From Paenibacillus sp. N3.4 (GTDB lineage Bacteria; Bacillota; Bacilli; Paenibacillales; NBRC-103111), in assembly GCF_008017805.1 (NCBI RefSeq), contig NZ_VRTT01000008.1, forward strand, positions 62,001 through 126,000: a stretch of 64,000 nucleotides of DNA. The letters run 5' to 3'. Made by a program: the position numbers and the translations under genes. Each line of letters opens with the position of its first letter. Position 1 is the first letter of the stretch. Below are positions 27,161 through 37,012 of this stretch, in pieces. The notes beneath the pieces were generated by a model. It ran no database searches. It was not told where the DNA came from and saw only the letters and a program-made list of their open reading frames with translations.

Positions 27161-29497
27161 CTATTTCTGCTTAATTCCATGGCTACTACGATATTCATTC
27201 GGCGAAATGCCTTCATACTTTTTGAACAGACGTAGAAAGGTTGTACGGCTGAATATGCCAATCTGATCTGCGATTTCACTAATTTTCAAATCTGTATGCG
27301 CTAACAATTCTCTCGCTTTTGCAATCCGAATAAGACTGATATAGTCCGAAATATTCGTCCCGGTCGACTCTTTAAACATTCTTGACACATACTTGGCGGA
27401 CAGTCCTATTTCGTTTGCAATCACCTCGAGATATAAATCCTTTTCATAATGTTTCTCAATATAATCGGTTATGAATGATACAACCGCACCCGATTTGCTT
27501 TCAGGCTTATATAACGTCTTTGTGATAATTTTATCGTAAAATTCAAAGATCAGTTTCAACCTTCCATCAAACTCACTTGGTAAGAGCTCCTTTTGACTCA
27601 AAAAAGCATGTTCACTAGCATCAAGAAAATCATAAACACTAAGTCGCTTTTCCGTAATATAGCGATTACCCGTATTAAAGAACTCCACAAGCAAAGCCCC
27701 GAGAAAGTGATAAGAGACCCCCCTTGCTTTATTCAAGCCAATGATTCCTTCAAGCTCTACCTTCAACCCACCCATGTCACCTGATTTCAAAGCATTTACT
27801 ATTTTGTTCTCATCTAGAAATGAATAATAGTAATTCTGATCGATAACAAAATGAGTCGCATCTAAAATAACCATCTTGGATGAGTCCGTCCGCTTATCTA
27901 TGGCAGTAATAGCATCACTATAAGATTTCGAATATTCATCAATTTTATCGTATTTTTTTCCTAAACCAATAATTAATTCGCAATAAATCATGTCATAGGC
28001 AAAGGTCAGTTTAATCATTTCTAAAGCCTGGTCTAATTGCCCTCGGTCTTCCTCACTTTTTAAATTTACCATGCAAACATATAAATAAGGCTCATATTCC
28101 GTCAAATAACAATTCACATACTTCTTCATAATTCCCCAAAGTACTTTCTTCATCTTTTCAAAAATCAATAATCGGTCTGCTTCCAAAATGTCATGATAAA
28201 ATCTATCCCTAAACTGAAACATGAAGCAGCAGCATAAATAGCTACCTGTGTGAAAATCAATTTCATTTAGTATTTGGTTAACGGCATAAGGCTGTGCCCC
28301 TCGATATCCTTTAATTAAATTCGTGAAAAACTGCTCGAGAATTTCGTCAGAAAATGTGTTGATTTTAATATTGTCATCCCTATGCTGCTGTATCAATTGA
28401 TTGACGCTATTTCCGATCCTTTGAAGTTCTCCGCTGTGGTTTGTATCATTGTTCCATTCATCCACTTTTTCAGTGTTTTGTAAAATATCTCTTATATTTT
28501 TGATCGGATTATATAATCGAAAACTAAAAATGAAAGAAAATGCTACGCCAATGATGATTAAGCTGATGCATATCCAGATAATCAAATTAAAAATACTTAA
28601 AGACTCCTGATTAAAGGAGTTCACAGGTGTAATAGAAAAATACTTCCACCCATATTCGGAAGTGGTTTGAACTATCCAGTTCTGCTCTTGACCAATCTCA
28701 ATCGCCCCGTTACTTCGCTTCTCCAAAGAAAATCCAGCAACGATTTCCTCCTTCGCTTTCTCATCTAACCCGCTGCTTTGTAAAATGATCTGATTATTTT
28801 TATCCAGCACAACATATTTGGTAGCCGAGAAGATCGAGTTATTTTGCAACGTAGCCACGATCGTAGGGATGGATATTGTTGTCACCATAGTTGCCAAATG
28901 CCCGTTCAAATATTGTGTCGTAATACTCGGGATAACCTCTCGGTAAGAATTCATATTAGCGTTGACCACTCTTGTAGGGTTCAGTAATTCGAATAAGCTG
29001 CTTTGGTGTAATCGTTGACGCCAGAAATCTTTATTATAGCCATCAATTTTATAGAATTTGTCAAAGAAAATGTCAAAGTCAACGATACCATCACTTAAAT
29101 AAACGCGTTGGTCATCCACAAACATAAAGATATTATCTACAAAATGGCTGATTGGATTGCGATTACCCGCAATTGATTTCACAATCGATGGCATTTTAAT
29201 TTTCTCTTCATCCGTAAGTAACGGATATGGTCTTAAATATTGTTGAATTGTTTCACTAAGGAGCAAGCTGTTATTGGTTGCCTGTGCCATACCTAAATAA
29301 ATATCAATTGTTTTGGAAGATGCAATCAGATTATCAGTGAGCTTCTCAGAGGCATCCTTCTTAATTAACTGATCTGCGTTAAAATAAACGATAATTCCTA
29401 TAATGACAATTGGAATCAACAAGGATATGAAATAAAGCATAATCTTAAAGAATAGCCTGTTTTTATTCAACGATTGCTTCAGATGCTTCCAATTCAA
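27161..29497 (-). CDS. Membrane-bound AraC-family regulator with Cache sensor
   Basis: One-component sensor-regulator. TTG at 29497 is the preferred start, with GGGGGGAG five bases upstream; the alternative ATG at 29512 overlaps that site. A helix (FKIMLYFISLLIPIVIIGI) leads to an extracellular Cache-like domain (about 45-300), a second helix (LIIWICISLIIIGVAF), a linker, and a C-terminal AraC domain (LEVIANEIGLSAKYVSRMF, then ISEIADQIGIFSRTTFLRLF). Total about 778 aa, normal for this class. No kinase or receiver is present, so ligand binding outside must alter DNA binding directly. The adjacent binding-protein gene, and probably the Lpl operon at 29908-36913, are likely targets. Confidence 0.9.
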   Translation of the reverse strand: MNWKHLKQSLNKNRLFFKIMLYFISLLIPIVIIGIIVYFNADQLIKKDASEKLTDNLIASSKTIDIYLGMAQATNNSLLLSETIQQYLRPYPLLTDEEKIKMPSIVKSIAGNRNPISHFVDNIFMFVDDQRVYLSDGIVDFDIFFDKFYKIDGYNKDFWRQRLHQSSLFELLNPTRVVNANMNSYREVIPSITTQYLNGHLATMVTTISIPTIVATLQNNSIFSATKYVVLDKNNQIILQSSGLDEKAKEEIVAGFSLEKRSNGAIEIGQEQNWIVQTTSEYGWKYFSITPVNSFNQESLSIFNLIIWICISLIIIGVAFSFIFSFRLYNPIKNIRDILQNTEKVDEWNNDTNHSGELQRIGNSVNQLIQQHRDDNIKINTFSDEILEQFFTNLIKGYRGAQPYAVNQILNEIDFHTGSYLCCCFMFQFRDRFYHDILEADRLLIFEKMKKVLWGIMKKYVNCYLTEYEPYLYVCMVNLKSEEDRGQLDQALEMIKLTFAYDMIYCELIIGLGKKYDKIDEYSKSYSDAITAIDKRTDSSKMVILDATHFVIDQNYYYSFLDENKIVNALKSGDMGGLKVELEGIIGLNKARGVSYHFLGALLVEFFNTGNRYITEKRLSVYDFLDASEHAFLSQKELLPSEFDGRLKLIFEFYDKIITKTLYKPESKSGAVVSFITDYIEKHYEKDLYLEVIANEIGLSAKYVSRMFKESTGTNISDYISLIRIAKARELLAHTDLKISEIADQIGIFSRTTFLRLFKKYEGISPNEYRSSHGIKQK

Positions 29498-29907
29498 GTT
29501 TACTCCCCCCATTTATGATACGATGTAACAACTTTACCTTCAAATTAATTTATAACCTCTATTCACCATAAATACCAAATAATTTATTGGATGAGGAACT
29601 TTGTAACATTAATTTATCTATGTATTATTCGAATCATTCTATATGAAATCCTCCCACTATAAATTAATGTTTTCTATAACATTGTTAAAGCATCACTGCA
29701 ATGGATCAGTTAACCGACAAGCACGAACTAAGGCCACATAAAATCGCCTACTACGTAGAGCGATTCTATGTGGCCTTAGTTTTTTAGAAGCAAGCAGTTT
29801 ATAGGAATAGCCAAGTTCTTTCGATTTTTACTGAATTGATATACTAGGCCAAAAGAATGTGGAACGTTTTCAGCTCATACGGAGCATGGATATTCCTCAT
29901 TCCTCTG
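29498..29907. other. Intergenic region between regulator and DapA-family gene
   Basis: No gene is supported here. The stretch contains the regulator's upstream region, A/T-rich sequence and a very stable hairpin (29728-29785). Confidence 0.5.
29728..29785. terminator. Strong bidirectional hairpin
   Basis: CTAAGGCCACATA (29728-29740) pairs perfectly with TATGTGGCCTTAG (29767-29779); inside, AATCGC pairs with GCGATT. TTTTTT follows on the plus strand. It lies 120 bases past the end of the Lpl/mannosidase operon. Leftward transcripts meet the stem with a weak T tail, rightward ones with a perfect tail, though no plus-strand gene precedes it. Confidence 0.7.
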
Positions 29908-30846
29908 TTAATTCATAGTCGCAGCAACTGGGAATTGTTTGGATAACTCCTTGGAAAGACGGTATAGCTGATCGACTTCCATTTTATTCGTGGCTGTAAA
30001 CTCGTCATGATTTCTCGCACGCGAGCGATAATTCGAACTGATTCCTTCCTTCATCTGATAATATTTAGCGTTTATCGGATACAACTGCCTCTCAATAAAT
30101 GAAGCTACACTCAGTAAATCACTCAAACGCTGCGCTTCTTCAGGCTGCTTCTCCCAATTATGCAGAAGCCATGCATATAGGTCTGGATGAAAGTTGGCCA
30201 TAACTCCACTGTAACCGTCAACTCCCAGCTTCAATGTTTCCAAAAGGGTAGCTGTATTGGCATTATAAAGCTTTAATGAAGTTCCTTTAATCGCTTCCAG
30301 CTTTTCTTTGATCATCTCCACATCGCAAGAGGTATCCTTTAAGAAGAAAAATCTTCCGGTATCCGCACACCATTTCAATACCGATGGTGTTAATAGACGC
30401 TTATATGGAAATGGACATTCATAGATACCAAACGCAATATGATCCGGCAACTGTTCCATTAGCTTCTGAGCGTTAGCCTTCCACACGTCATCGGACTCAT
30501 TCACTCCTGCCAATCGGTTCGAAATCAAGATAACTGCTTCAACTCCTGTTTCTGACATCGCAGTCAATTCTTGAGCCTGGTCTTCAAGCGAGTCTGAAAT
30601 GTGCCCCGATGCTATGACGGGAACCCTTCCCGATGCCTTCTCCACGACAAAAGCTGCAAGCTTCACACGCTCTCCCAAGCTCAAGAAGAACATTTCACTA
30701 GACTGGCATACAGCAAATAATCCGTCAACCTTGTTTTGAATAAACCATTCAACCATACGTCCCATCGCATCAAAATCAATTTCTCCAGACTCCTTGTATA
30801 AGGTAATCATGGTTGGCCATACGCCGTTAGGGTTATTAATCTTCAT
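29908..30846 (-). CDS. DapA/NanA-family class I aldolase
   Basis: Member of the dihydrodipicolinate synthase superfamily (312 aa, normal). It is a TIM-barrel lyase using a Schiff-base Lys, here most likely in FFFLKDTSCD, with the conserved Tyr in GIYECPFPY. The start of the barrel (VWPTMITLYKESGEID) and the substrate loop region (AVCQSSEMFFLSLGERVKL) are visible; the canonical GTTGE motif is replaced by CQSSEM. It overlaps the mannosidase gene by 11 bases and so belongs to a sugar operon rather than lysine synthesis. A keto-acid sugar lyase (for example of a 2-keto-3-deoxy acid or sialic-acid type substrate) is possible but unproven. Confidence 0.85.
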   Translation of the reverse strand: MKINNPNGVWPTMITLYKESGEIDFDAMGRMVEWFIQNKVDGLFAVCQSSEMFFLSLGERVKLAAFVVEKASGRVPVIASGHISDSLEDQAQELTAMSETGVEAVILISNRLAGVNESDDVWKANAQKLMEQLPDHIAFGIYECPFPYKRLLTPSVLKWCADTGRFFFLKDTSCDVEMIKEKLEAIKGTSLKLYNANTATLLETLKLGVDGYSGVMANFHPDLYAWLLHNWEKQPEEAQRLSDLLSVASFIERQLYPINAKYYQMKEGISSNYRSRARNHDEFTATNKMEVDQLYRLSKELSKQFPVAATMN

Positions 30847-33367
30847 TTGGCATCTCTCTCTCTTTGATTTTTATCATTTCCAAAAAATTCACTTCCTTGA
30901 TGGGCTCATGCTGTATTGCAGGAATAAAAAAAGTTTTAATTTCACACTTGCCAAAGGTACTTCGCCAACTGCGTTTTAAAACTGGAATGAATAGATCTGT
31001 CTCCACTTCTCTTCCGTAAGTCTCATTACAGCGTAGAATCCAGCCGTTCCCGTCTTCAGCTGGTTTAAATGCCACAGCTACAACATTTTCGGAAGAAATC
31101 ACAATTCCCTCGGAAACTTGCGGTAAATTGCCTTCGTGGTAAGTTTCCCATACCTGCTGCAGCGGAGTTTGCAATTCATATGCCTTATGTACAACTCCGC
31201 TATCCTGCCACGATCCTGCATGAGGAGAGAGTATGTAAACAAACTCCTGTACGCCCTGATCCATATATTCCGATTGTTCATCACGTTCGCCAAAATGATC
31301 AGCATAAATCGGACTTCGCACTACGGTCATCCTTAATTCATTGTCTAGAACATCGTAAGCGTATTTTGTATCGTTGATCAGAGAAAGTCCGAACACTACT
31401 GACGGTTCAATTCCCTCAGCTGTAGTACCAGGTTCATTACCCGATACATTCACCCACATTTGTCCAGGCACTTCGTTTCCATTGGCCGGACGTTCAATGA
31501 AGCCGTACGGAATTTCAAACACTGCACGAGGCTGCTCGACATTTACAGGAAAGGCAAGCTTAAGCATCTTATGCTGTTCTCTCCAATCAAGCCTTACCTT
31601 TACATGCAAGTCGGAACTGTCATGTAATAAGCTTATATCCTGACGAAGGACAGAATTTCCGAAATGACTAATTACCCTAATCGTCGCTCGCAGAGGCCCT
31701 GTTTCAAGCACTTTCAACTCTGCGTTACAAAAGCATCCCCATTCATCGCGATACTGTGTCAGACCGTGTCCCCATGTATCGCTGTGGCTCTCATCCAAGA
31801 CGATTGGCACCGCTCCGTCTCCGGCCAGTACTTCTCTAAAGCCATTAAGCTTGTCAATGACATGTCTGATATATCCTGTATCCGGATCGAGCTCAACGAA
31901 TAGCTTATTATTCTCTAACAAGCAACCCTCAGCCTGAGCGGCCCCTTTCGGCTCCATCGGATCGCATGGTTTATCGCGGTATACCCAATACACCTGATAG
32001 CCAAAAGCCGGAATTCGACCTGTGATTAAAGTATCCCATTTATCACTGGTATTTGTCCGGGATGCCCTGATGGTTTGAATCGGTAGGGCCCTCCCTGCTG
32101 CATCGGCCACTCCTGCAAGCTGCTTGTTAATTCCAATAGGCGCCTCCACTTCCCATGATAACGGGTTAAAGACGACAAGAGGTGAACCGAGATTATCTTG
32201 CTCCCAAAGCTGCCAGTCCATTTCCTTGTTTAATGATTTTACACCTGGTTTCATCGTATTAATCGACCATGAAATCTTTTGAAGAGCAGCGTTTATCGCT
32301 TTTGCTCCTATGCTTAACGCTTCACCGTAAAATTCTTGAACATCAGCGTAGGCTTCTTTTATACTGCAGCCGCCCATAATATCGTGAAAATGATTGAACA
32401 TGACATTTTCCCAAGCTCGATAAAGTGCTTCTGACGGATATGGCAAATTAAGCGTCAAATTGGCAAGCGTAGAAAATTTCTCGGCAGTCAGCATCCGGTG
32501 CTCCACTCGGCGGTTAGTGGCCTTTGATTCCGAGTGCGTTGAGTAACAACCGACTGCATGCATCTGCATTTCATCCTTGATGACAGGAATATCCGGAACG
32601 ATCTTCATCATTTCTGAAAAATATTGATTAGGAGAGCTCAACTGAATGTCGTCCAGTCCAGGTCGCTGTTGGATCTCATGGATAAGCTTGAGGTTCTCAA
32701 TTGTCGGCCCCCCCCCATGATTACCGACGCCATAAAAAGACATGAAGGCATGACTGCTTGCAACTGCCATATTTCTATGGCTTATTATCTTGTCTTCCAT
32801 TCCAATGCTGGCCCAATTGCCATAACTGCCGGCAAGCCTAAATGTCATAACACGGCTGCCATCTTCTGATTCCCACCAGAACAAATCGTGTGGCAATGTT
32901 TTCTCATGTGCCCCAGGGCGCATGAATACGTAGTAGTCCATTCCGCTTTGCTTCAACAACTGTGGCATCATGCCGTGGTGACCGAAAGAATCTACATTGT
33001 AGCCCACCTGCGCCATTACACCGAATTTCTCCATAAAATACCGTTGTCCATATAAGCTATGCCTAGCAAATGATTCGCCTGAGGGCAAATTGCAATCCGG
33101 TTGTATCCACCAACCGCCTGTAATGACCCAGCGTCCCTCGGCAACACGCTGCTTAATTTCTGCAAACATCTCGGGAGCATTCTCTTCAACCCATTTGTAA
33201 TAAGCCGCGCAAGCACATGTAAATACAAAGTCAGGGAACTCATTCAATCGATCCAAAGCAGAACGAAAAGTCGCTTTGATCTCCGCATACCCCTCCTGCC
33301 AGCGCCATAACCAAACCGGATCCAAATGAGCATTTCCGATTAAATGAAGCTTCGTTTCAACAGTCAT
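30836..33367 (-). CDS. GH38 alpha-mannosidase, cytoplasmic
   Basis: Glycoside hydrolase family 38 enzyme of about 843 aa. ATG at 33367 is chosen, with AAGGGGG five bases upstream. The zinc-binding start LIGNAHLDPVWLWRWQEG (His and Asp ligands) and the nucleophile block GYNVDSFGHHGMMPQLL are present, followed by the middle three-helix domain (EHRMLTAEKFSTLANL, NHFHDIMGGC) and beta-sandwich C-terminus. There is no signal peptide, so it cleaves alpha-mannosides after import. Position between an LplABC transporter and an aldolase indicates intracellular breakdown of imported mannose-containing oligosaccharides such as yeast or plant N-glycan fragments. Confidence 0.93.
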   Translation of the reverse strand: MTVETKLHLIGNAHLDPVWLWRWQEGYAEIKATFRSALDRLNEFPDFVFTCACAAYYKWVEENAPEMFAEIKQRVAEGRWVITGGWWIQPDCNLPSGESFARHSLYGQRYFMEKFGVMAQVGYNVDSFGHHGMMPQLLKQSGMDYYVFMRPGAHEKTLPHDLFWWESEDGSRVMTFRLAGSYGNWASIGMEDKIISHRNMAVASSHAFMSFYGVGNHGGGPTIENLKLIHEIQQRPGLDDIQLSSPNQYFSEMMKIVPDIPVIKDEMQMHAVGCYSTHSESKATNRRVEHRMLTAEKFSTLANLTLNLPYPSEALYRAWENVMFNHFHDIMGGCSIKEAYADVQEFYGEALSIGAKAINAALQKISWSINTMKPGVKSLNKEMDWQLWEQDNLGSPLVVFNPLSWEVEAPIGINKQLAGVADAAGRALPIQTIRASRTNTSDKWDTLITGRIPAFGYQVYWVYRDKPCDPMEPKGAAQAEGCLLENNKLFVELDPDTGYIRHVIDKLNGFREVLAGDGAVPIVLDESHSDTWGHGLTQYRDEWGCFCNAELKVLETGPLRATIRVISHFGNSVLRQDISLLHDSSDLHVKVRLDWREQHKMLKLAFPVNVEQPRAVFEIPYGFIERPANGNEVPGQMWVNVSGNEPGTTAEGIEPSVVFGLSLINDTKYAYDVLDNELRMTVVRSPIYADHFGERDEQSEYMDQGVQEFVYILSPHAGSWQDSGVVHKAYELQTPLQQVWETYHEGNLPQVSEGIVISSENVVAVAFKPAEDGNGWILRCNETYGREVETDLFIPVLKRSWRSTFGKCEIKTFFIPAIQHEPIKEVNFLEMIKIKEREMPNED

Positions 33368-33404
33368 GTTATCCCCCTTCACTCATTATGATAATTTGAA
33401 ACCT

Positions 33405-34280
33405 CTAACCTTTTACAGATCCCAACATGGCTCCTTGCACAAAATATTTTTGTACAAACGGGTAAATGACAAGCACGGGCAAGATGGCAACGAAGACACA
33501 TGCATATTTAATATTTTCCGTCATGACGGCCAGCCCCGCTTCTGCTGCGCCAAGCTGTGCGGATTGTGTAGCCATATCTCCCGAAATGACGATATTACGC
33601 AAAATGATTTGCATCGGGTACAAATTCTTCTCATTTAAGTAAATGAGTGCAGGAAAGAAGCTGTTCCAATGAGCCACCGCGTAAAAGAGAAACATTGTGG
33701 CCATGACAGGCAATGAAAGTGGCAGTACAATTTTTGTGAAAACTCGAAATTCTCCTGCGCCGTCCATGATCGCAGACTCGTGAAGTGCTTCAGGAATATC
33801 TTCAAAAAATGTTCTCATAAGGATCATATTGAAAACATTGATCGCAGTCGGAATTAATATTGCCCAAATCGTATTGACCATTCCTAACGCATGAACCACC
33901 ATATAACGCGGGATGAGACCACCGTCGAAGAACATGGTGAACACAACAAACAAAGCAAAAAATGAGCGCCCATACATATGCTTACGAGACAAAGGATATG
34001 CGCAAAGAGCTGTCATCGCCAGATTAATCAGCACACCGGCGGCCGTATAAAAAAAGGTGTTTCCGTAGGAGCGCACAATGGCAGGATCATTAAAAATAAC
34101 ACTATATGCTTTAAAATTAATATCTATAGGTCGCCAAAACACTTCACCGCTGCTAACCGATGACCCGGAGCTAATCGATATGATTCCCATATAATAAAGC
34201 GGATACAGGGTAATAAAGATCATAGCCAGCATAAAAATTATGTTAATCGTATCGAAATAAGAAAAGTTACGACCTCGCAT
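33405..34280 (-). CDS. lplC: LplC-type carbohydrate ABC permease
   Basis: Membrane subunit of the Lpl-class importer (291 aa). The first helix (TINIIFMLAMIFITLYPLYY) is followed by the periplasmic loop with SSGEVFWRPIDINF, further helices and the coupling loop ESAIMDGAGEFRVFTKIVL. The end KYFVQGAMLGSVKG is characteristic. GGAGGGG precedes the ATG. It lies 14 bases after the partner permease. As usual for Lpl systems no ATPase gene is present. Confidence 0.9.
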   Translation of the reverse strand: MRGRNFSYFDTINIIFMLAMIFITLYPLYYMGIISISSGSSVSSGEVFWRPIDINFKAYSVIFNDPAIVRSYGNTFFYTAAGVLINLAMTALCAYPLSRKHMYGRSFFALFVVFTMFFDGGLIPRYMVVHALGMVNTIWAILIPTAINVFNMILMRTFFEDIPEALHESAIMDGAGEFRVFTKIVLPLSLPVMATMFLFYAVAHWNSFFPALIYLNEKNLYPMQIILRNIVISGDMATQSAQLGAAEAGLAVMTENIKYACVFVAILPVLVIYPFVQKYFVQGAMLGSVKG

Positions 34281-34294
34281 CTCAATCCCCTCCG

Positions 34295-35206
34295 CTAGAA
34301 CAATCTTGATCCATTTATTTTTTTGGCAATTTGATTCGCTGATATAACGAGCGCAAAGGCCAGTAAAGATTGGAAAATACCTACAGCCGCAGCGAAGCTA
34401 AAGTCGCTGTCAATCAACCCTCGACGATAAACAAATGTTTGGATAACATCTGCGGTTTCATAAGTAGGACCACTGTACAATAATAAAATTTTCTCAAATC
34501 CGACCGAAAGCATTTTACCTACAGTCAAAAGCAGCATGATCGTGACGACGGTTGAAATCCCAGGCAGTGTAATATGAAGCAATTTGCGCCATCGATTTGC
34601 CCCATCCATCGTCGCCGCCTCATACAGTTGTGGGTCGATTGAGGTCAATGCCGCCAAATAAATAATGGAGTTCCAACCAATACCTTGCCAGATTTCAGAG
34701 CCGACATAAATGGTTCGGAACCACTGCGGCATGGACATGAATGTTTTCGTTTCTCCGCCAAAAAGCTTAATCACTTCATTAATGAGACCATCGATGGAGA
34801 GAAAGTTAACCAGCATACCTACGACTACAACGGTAGACAGAAAGTGCGGAACATACGTGACGCTTTGAATAAACTTTTTAAAAATTTTTAATTGCAGCTC
34901 GTTTAGCAATAAAGCGAACACGAGAGAAGATGGAAAATAAAAAATGAGTGAATACAGGTTAATGAGCACTGTATTGCGAACCACTTGCCAAAAATACGGA
35001 TCCGTCAGAAATTGGCGAAAATACTTCGTCCCTGCCCACGGGCTATAGAAGAAACCCTTGACGATCGAATAATCTTCAAATGCCATCAAATTCCCAACCA
35101 TAGGTGCATAGTGAAAAATAACAAAATAGGCAAACGGTAATAGAAACATTAGATACAGTGGCATGCTCTTGCGGATATTTTTTTTAATCTCAACAACTGA
35201 TGTCAA
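34295..35206 (-). CDS. lplB: LplB-type carbohydrate ABC permease
   Basis: Partner membrane subunit. TTG at 35206 is preferred, with AAAGGAG eight bases upstream; the frame extends 19 more codons without support. Helix one (MPLYLMFLLPFAYFVIFHY) and the family block YFRQFLTDPYFWQVVRNTV are clear, as is the coupling loop YEAATMDGANRWRKLLHIT. The C-terminus GIFQSLLAFALVISANQIAKK is typical of LplB. Length about 303 aa is normal. A terminator-like hairpin lies between it and the binding-protein gene upstream. Confidence 0.9.
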   Translation of the reverse strand: MTSVVEIKKNIRKSMPLYLMFLLPFAYFVIFHYAPMVGNLMAFEDYSIVKGFFYSPWAGTKYFRQFLTDPYFWQVVRNTVLINLYSLIFYFPSSLVFALLLNELQLKIFKKFIQSVTYVPHFLSTVVVVGMLVNFLSIDGLINEVIKLFGGETKTFMSMPQWFRTIYVGSEIWQGIGWNSIIYLAALTSIDPQLYEAATMDGANRWRKLLHITLPGISTVVTIMLLLTVGKMLSVGFEKILLLYSGPTYETADVIQTFVYRRGLIDSDFSFAAAVGIFQSLLAFALVISANQIAKKINGSRLF

Positions 35207-35225
35207 ATATCTCCACTCCTTTCCT

Positions 35226-35271
35226 GAAAATAAAGGGACAGGCTGCCCGGTATGACTTAGCAACCTGCCCT
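35226..35271 (-). terminator. Intercistronic attenuating terminator
   Basis: On the minus strand GGGCAGGTTGC pairs with GCAGCCTGTCCC (one bulge), followed by TTTATTTTC. It sits between the binding-protein stop and lplB, and would set a high binding-protein to permease ratio. Confidence 0.7.
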
Positions 35272-35293
35272 CTCACTGCATGAACCTTGACCT

Positions 35294-36913
35294 TTACTTC
35301 ACGCGGGCTAAGGCATCGTTGTAGATTTTGACGATATCATCTGAACCTTTTGCTTTGAGTTGTTTAACGAAGTTATCCCAATCACCCAGTGCACCGTCTG
35401 TCACAATAAATTTATCCATGTTTTGAGTCAGGTAAGCGTCAAGCTGTGTACGGATTTGTTTCAGCTTCTCACGCTCTTCTTTTGTAAATGGAGGGTCGTT
35501 AACGAATTGAACATTTTCGCCTGCAGCCAAAGCTTTAGATGCTTTCGTGTTCCATTCTACCCATTCCTTGGAGTTAAAAGGTAATCCAGCATGATCGTCA
35601 TTATCCAGAGCAAGTCCCAGGTAGCCCGTGCCATACTCAGATTGCAGCGCATAAACTGCGCTTGGCTGTCTGTCCTTATACTTATTGACAACAGCCTCAG
35701 TCAATTTGTAATCACCATTTTCTCCAGTGAAATCTTCGCTTTTATTACCGAAGTTTGTAACCTCAATTCCTTCTTGGGAGTAGAACCAGTCCATGAATTG
35801 AACAACTTGTTCAGGACTCTTTACTTTCGCATTGATTACGTACGATTCCGACAAGTGGCCAAGTGCATAGATAAGGTTACGCTTTGCACCGCTCGGCGAT
35901 GTCATTGTATCCAACATATCAAACTTAGCATTGGGATCCTTCTTCTGTAGATTAATATTAAACGTGCTAGCGAAACCATTATTATCTTGGAAATAGAAGG
36001 ATTTACCTGAGTTTAGCTTTTCTTGCCAAATTTGCGATGTAGCCGTAGCATAATCCGGATCAAGAAGCTTTTCTTTGTAGAGTTTATTCAACCATGTGAT
36101 AGCAGTTTTAAACTCTGGCATAGCCGGACCGAATTTGTATTGTTTATCTTTCGGTTCGTAGTATACTTTCGTTCCGTTAAATGTCGTGTAGCCGCTTCCA
36201 AATGCGAATGAAATTGGATTGATTAGATTTTCTGTTCCTGTAAGTCCATTTGCAGCACGAGCAGTAAAAGGATATGAATCTGGATTCGCTTCTTTCATTT
36301 TCTTCATCACTTGATACAATTCATCATAAGTAGTCGGCTTTTTCAAACCTAGCTTATCAAGCACATCCATACGTATCATCGAAAGTTGGCCGCCAACACC
36401 CTGCCAATTTGCTACAAGAGGGAAGCCATAAAGCTTACCGTCAATTTTGTTTTTGTTTATCTCTGGCTGCTGGGAAATGACTTTCTTCAGATTTGGCATT
36501 TTGTCCAAATAGGGAGTCAAATCAAGGAATGCTCCCGTGTCGGCAAAGTTCTGAATATCATCCTGTTTGACAAGCATGACATCAGGAAGGGTATTCGTTG
36601 CGATCAACGTTTTCTTTTTATCATCGTAGTTGCTTTGAGGGACACTTTGAAGATTTAGTTTTACATTTTTACGCTTTGAAATTTCCTGGACGGCTTTTGA
36701 ATTTGCCACGATAGCCTGCGAAGCGTGTTCGTACCTCATCCAAGTCAGCGATAGTGGTTGGGCCGACACCGGCGTGCTTGCCGCACCAGCAGTCGTTGCC
36801 GGAGTCGCCGAATTATTCGTTGAAGTCGTTGAACTGCTTCCACAACCGCTAAGCACACTTGATAGCACTAGTAATGAACCAGTTACTGCCATAATCCCCT
36901 TTTTTGATTTCAT
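35294..36913 (-). CDS. LplA-type sugar-binding lipoprotein
   Basis: First gene of the operon. Signal peptide with lipobox LSGC, a Ser/Thr/Ala linker, then a family-1 binding protein: SWMRYEHASQAIVANSKAV, QDDIQNFADTGAFLDLTPYL, KSFYFQDNNGFASTFNINL, ending YNDALARVK. Length 539 aa is usual for LplA proteins. GGGAGG precedes the ATG. It is paralogous to the orphan protein at 25408-27000, and the upstream operators are also alike. The mannosidase further down suggests mannose-containing oligosaccharides as ligand. Confidence 0.92.
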   Translation of the reverse strand: MKSKKGIMAVTGSLLVLSSVLSGCGSSSTTSTNNSATPATTAGAASTPVSAQPLSLTWMRYEHASQAIVANSKAVQEISKRKNVKLNLQSVPQSNYDDKKKTLIATNTLPDVMLVKQDDIQNFADTGAFLDLTPYLDKMPNLKKVISQQPEINKNKIDGKLYGFPLVANWQGVGGQLSMIRMDVLDKLGLKKPTTYDELYQVMKKMKEANPDSYPFTARAANGLTGTENLINPISFAFGSGYTTFNGTKVYYEPKDKQYKFGPAMPEFKTAITWLNKLYKEKLLDPDYATATSQIWQEKLNSGKSFYFQDNNGFASTFNINLQKKDPNAKFDMLDTMTSPSGAKRNLIYALGHLSESYVINAKVKSPEQVVQFMDWFYSQEGIEVTNFGNKSEDFTGENGDYKLTEAVVNKYKDRQPSAVYALQSEYGTGYLGLALDNDDHAGLPFNSKEWVEWNTKASKALAAGENVQFVNDPPFTKEEREKLKQIRTQLDAYLTQNMDKFIVTDGALGDWDNFVKQLKAKGSDDIVKIYNDALARVK

Positions 36914-36954
36914 CGAATAAATCCTCCCATGTAATTGGATTGCCTTACACGAGG

Positions 36955-37012
36955 ATCATAGCACACCATTTTTGAGCATTTGAATATCCAAATTGGCGTT
37001 TAAAGAACCGTT
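36955..37012 (-). promoter_or_regulatory. Promoter and operator of the Lpl/mannosidase operon
   Basis: On the minus strand AACGGTTCTTTAAACG is followed by CCAATTTGGATATTCAAA, an 18-base spacer and TATGAT. TTCAAA (36979-36984) and TATGAT (36955-36960) form a plausible -35/-10 pair. The AACGGTTC...TTTGG...TTCAAA order matches the site before the paralogous binding-protein gene at 27046-27101, so one regulator probably controls both. Confidence 0.7.
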
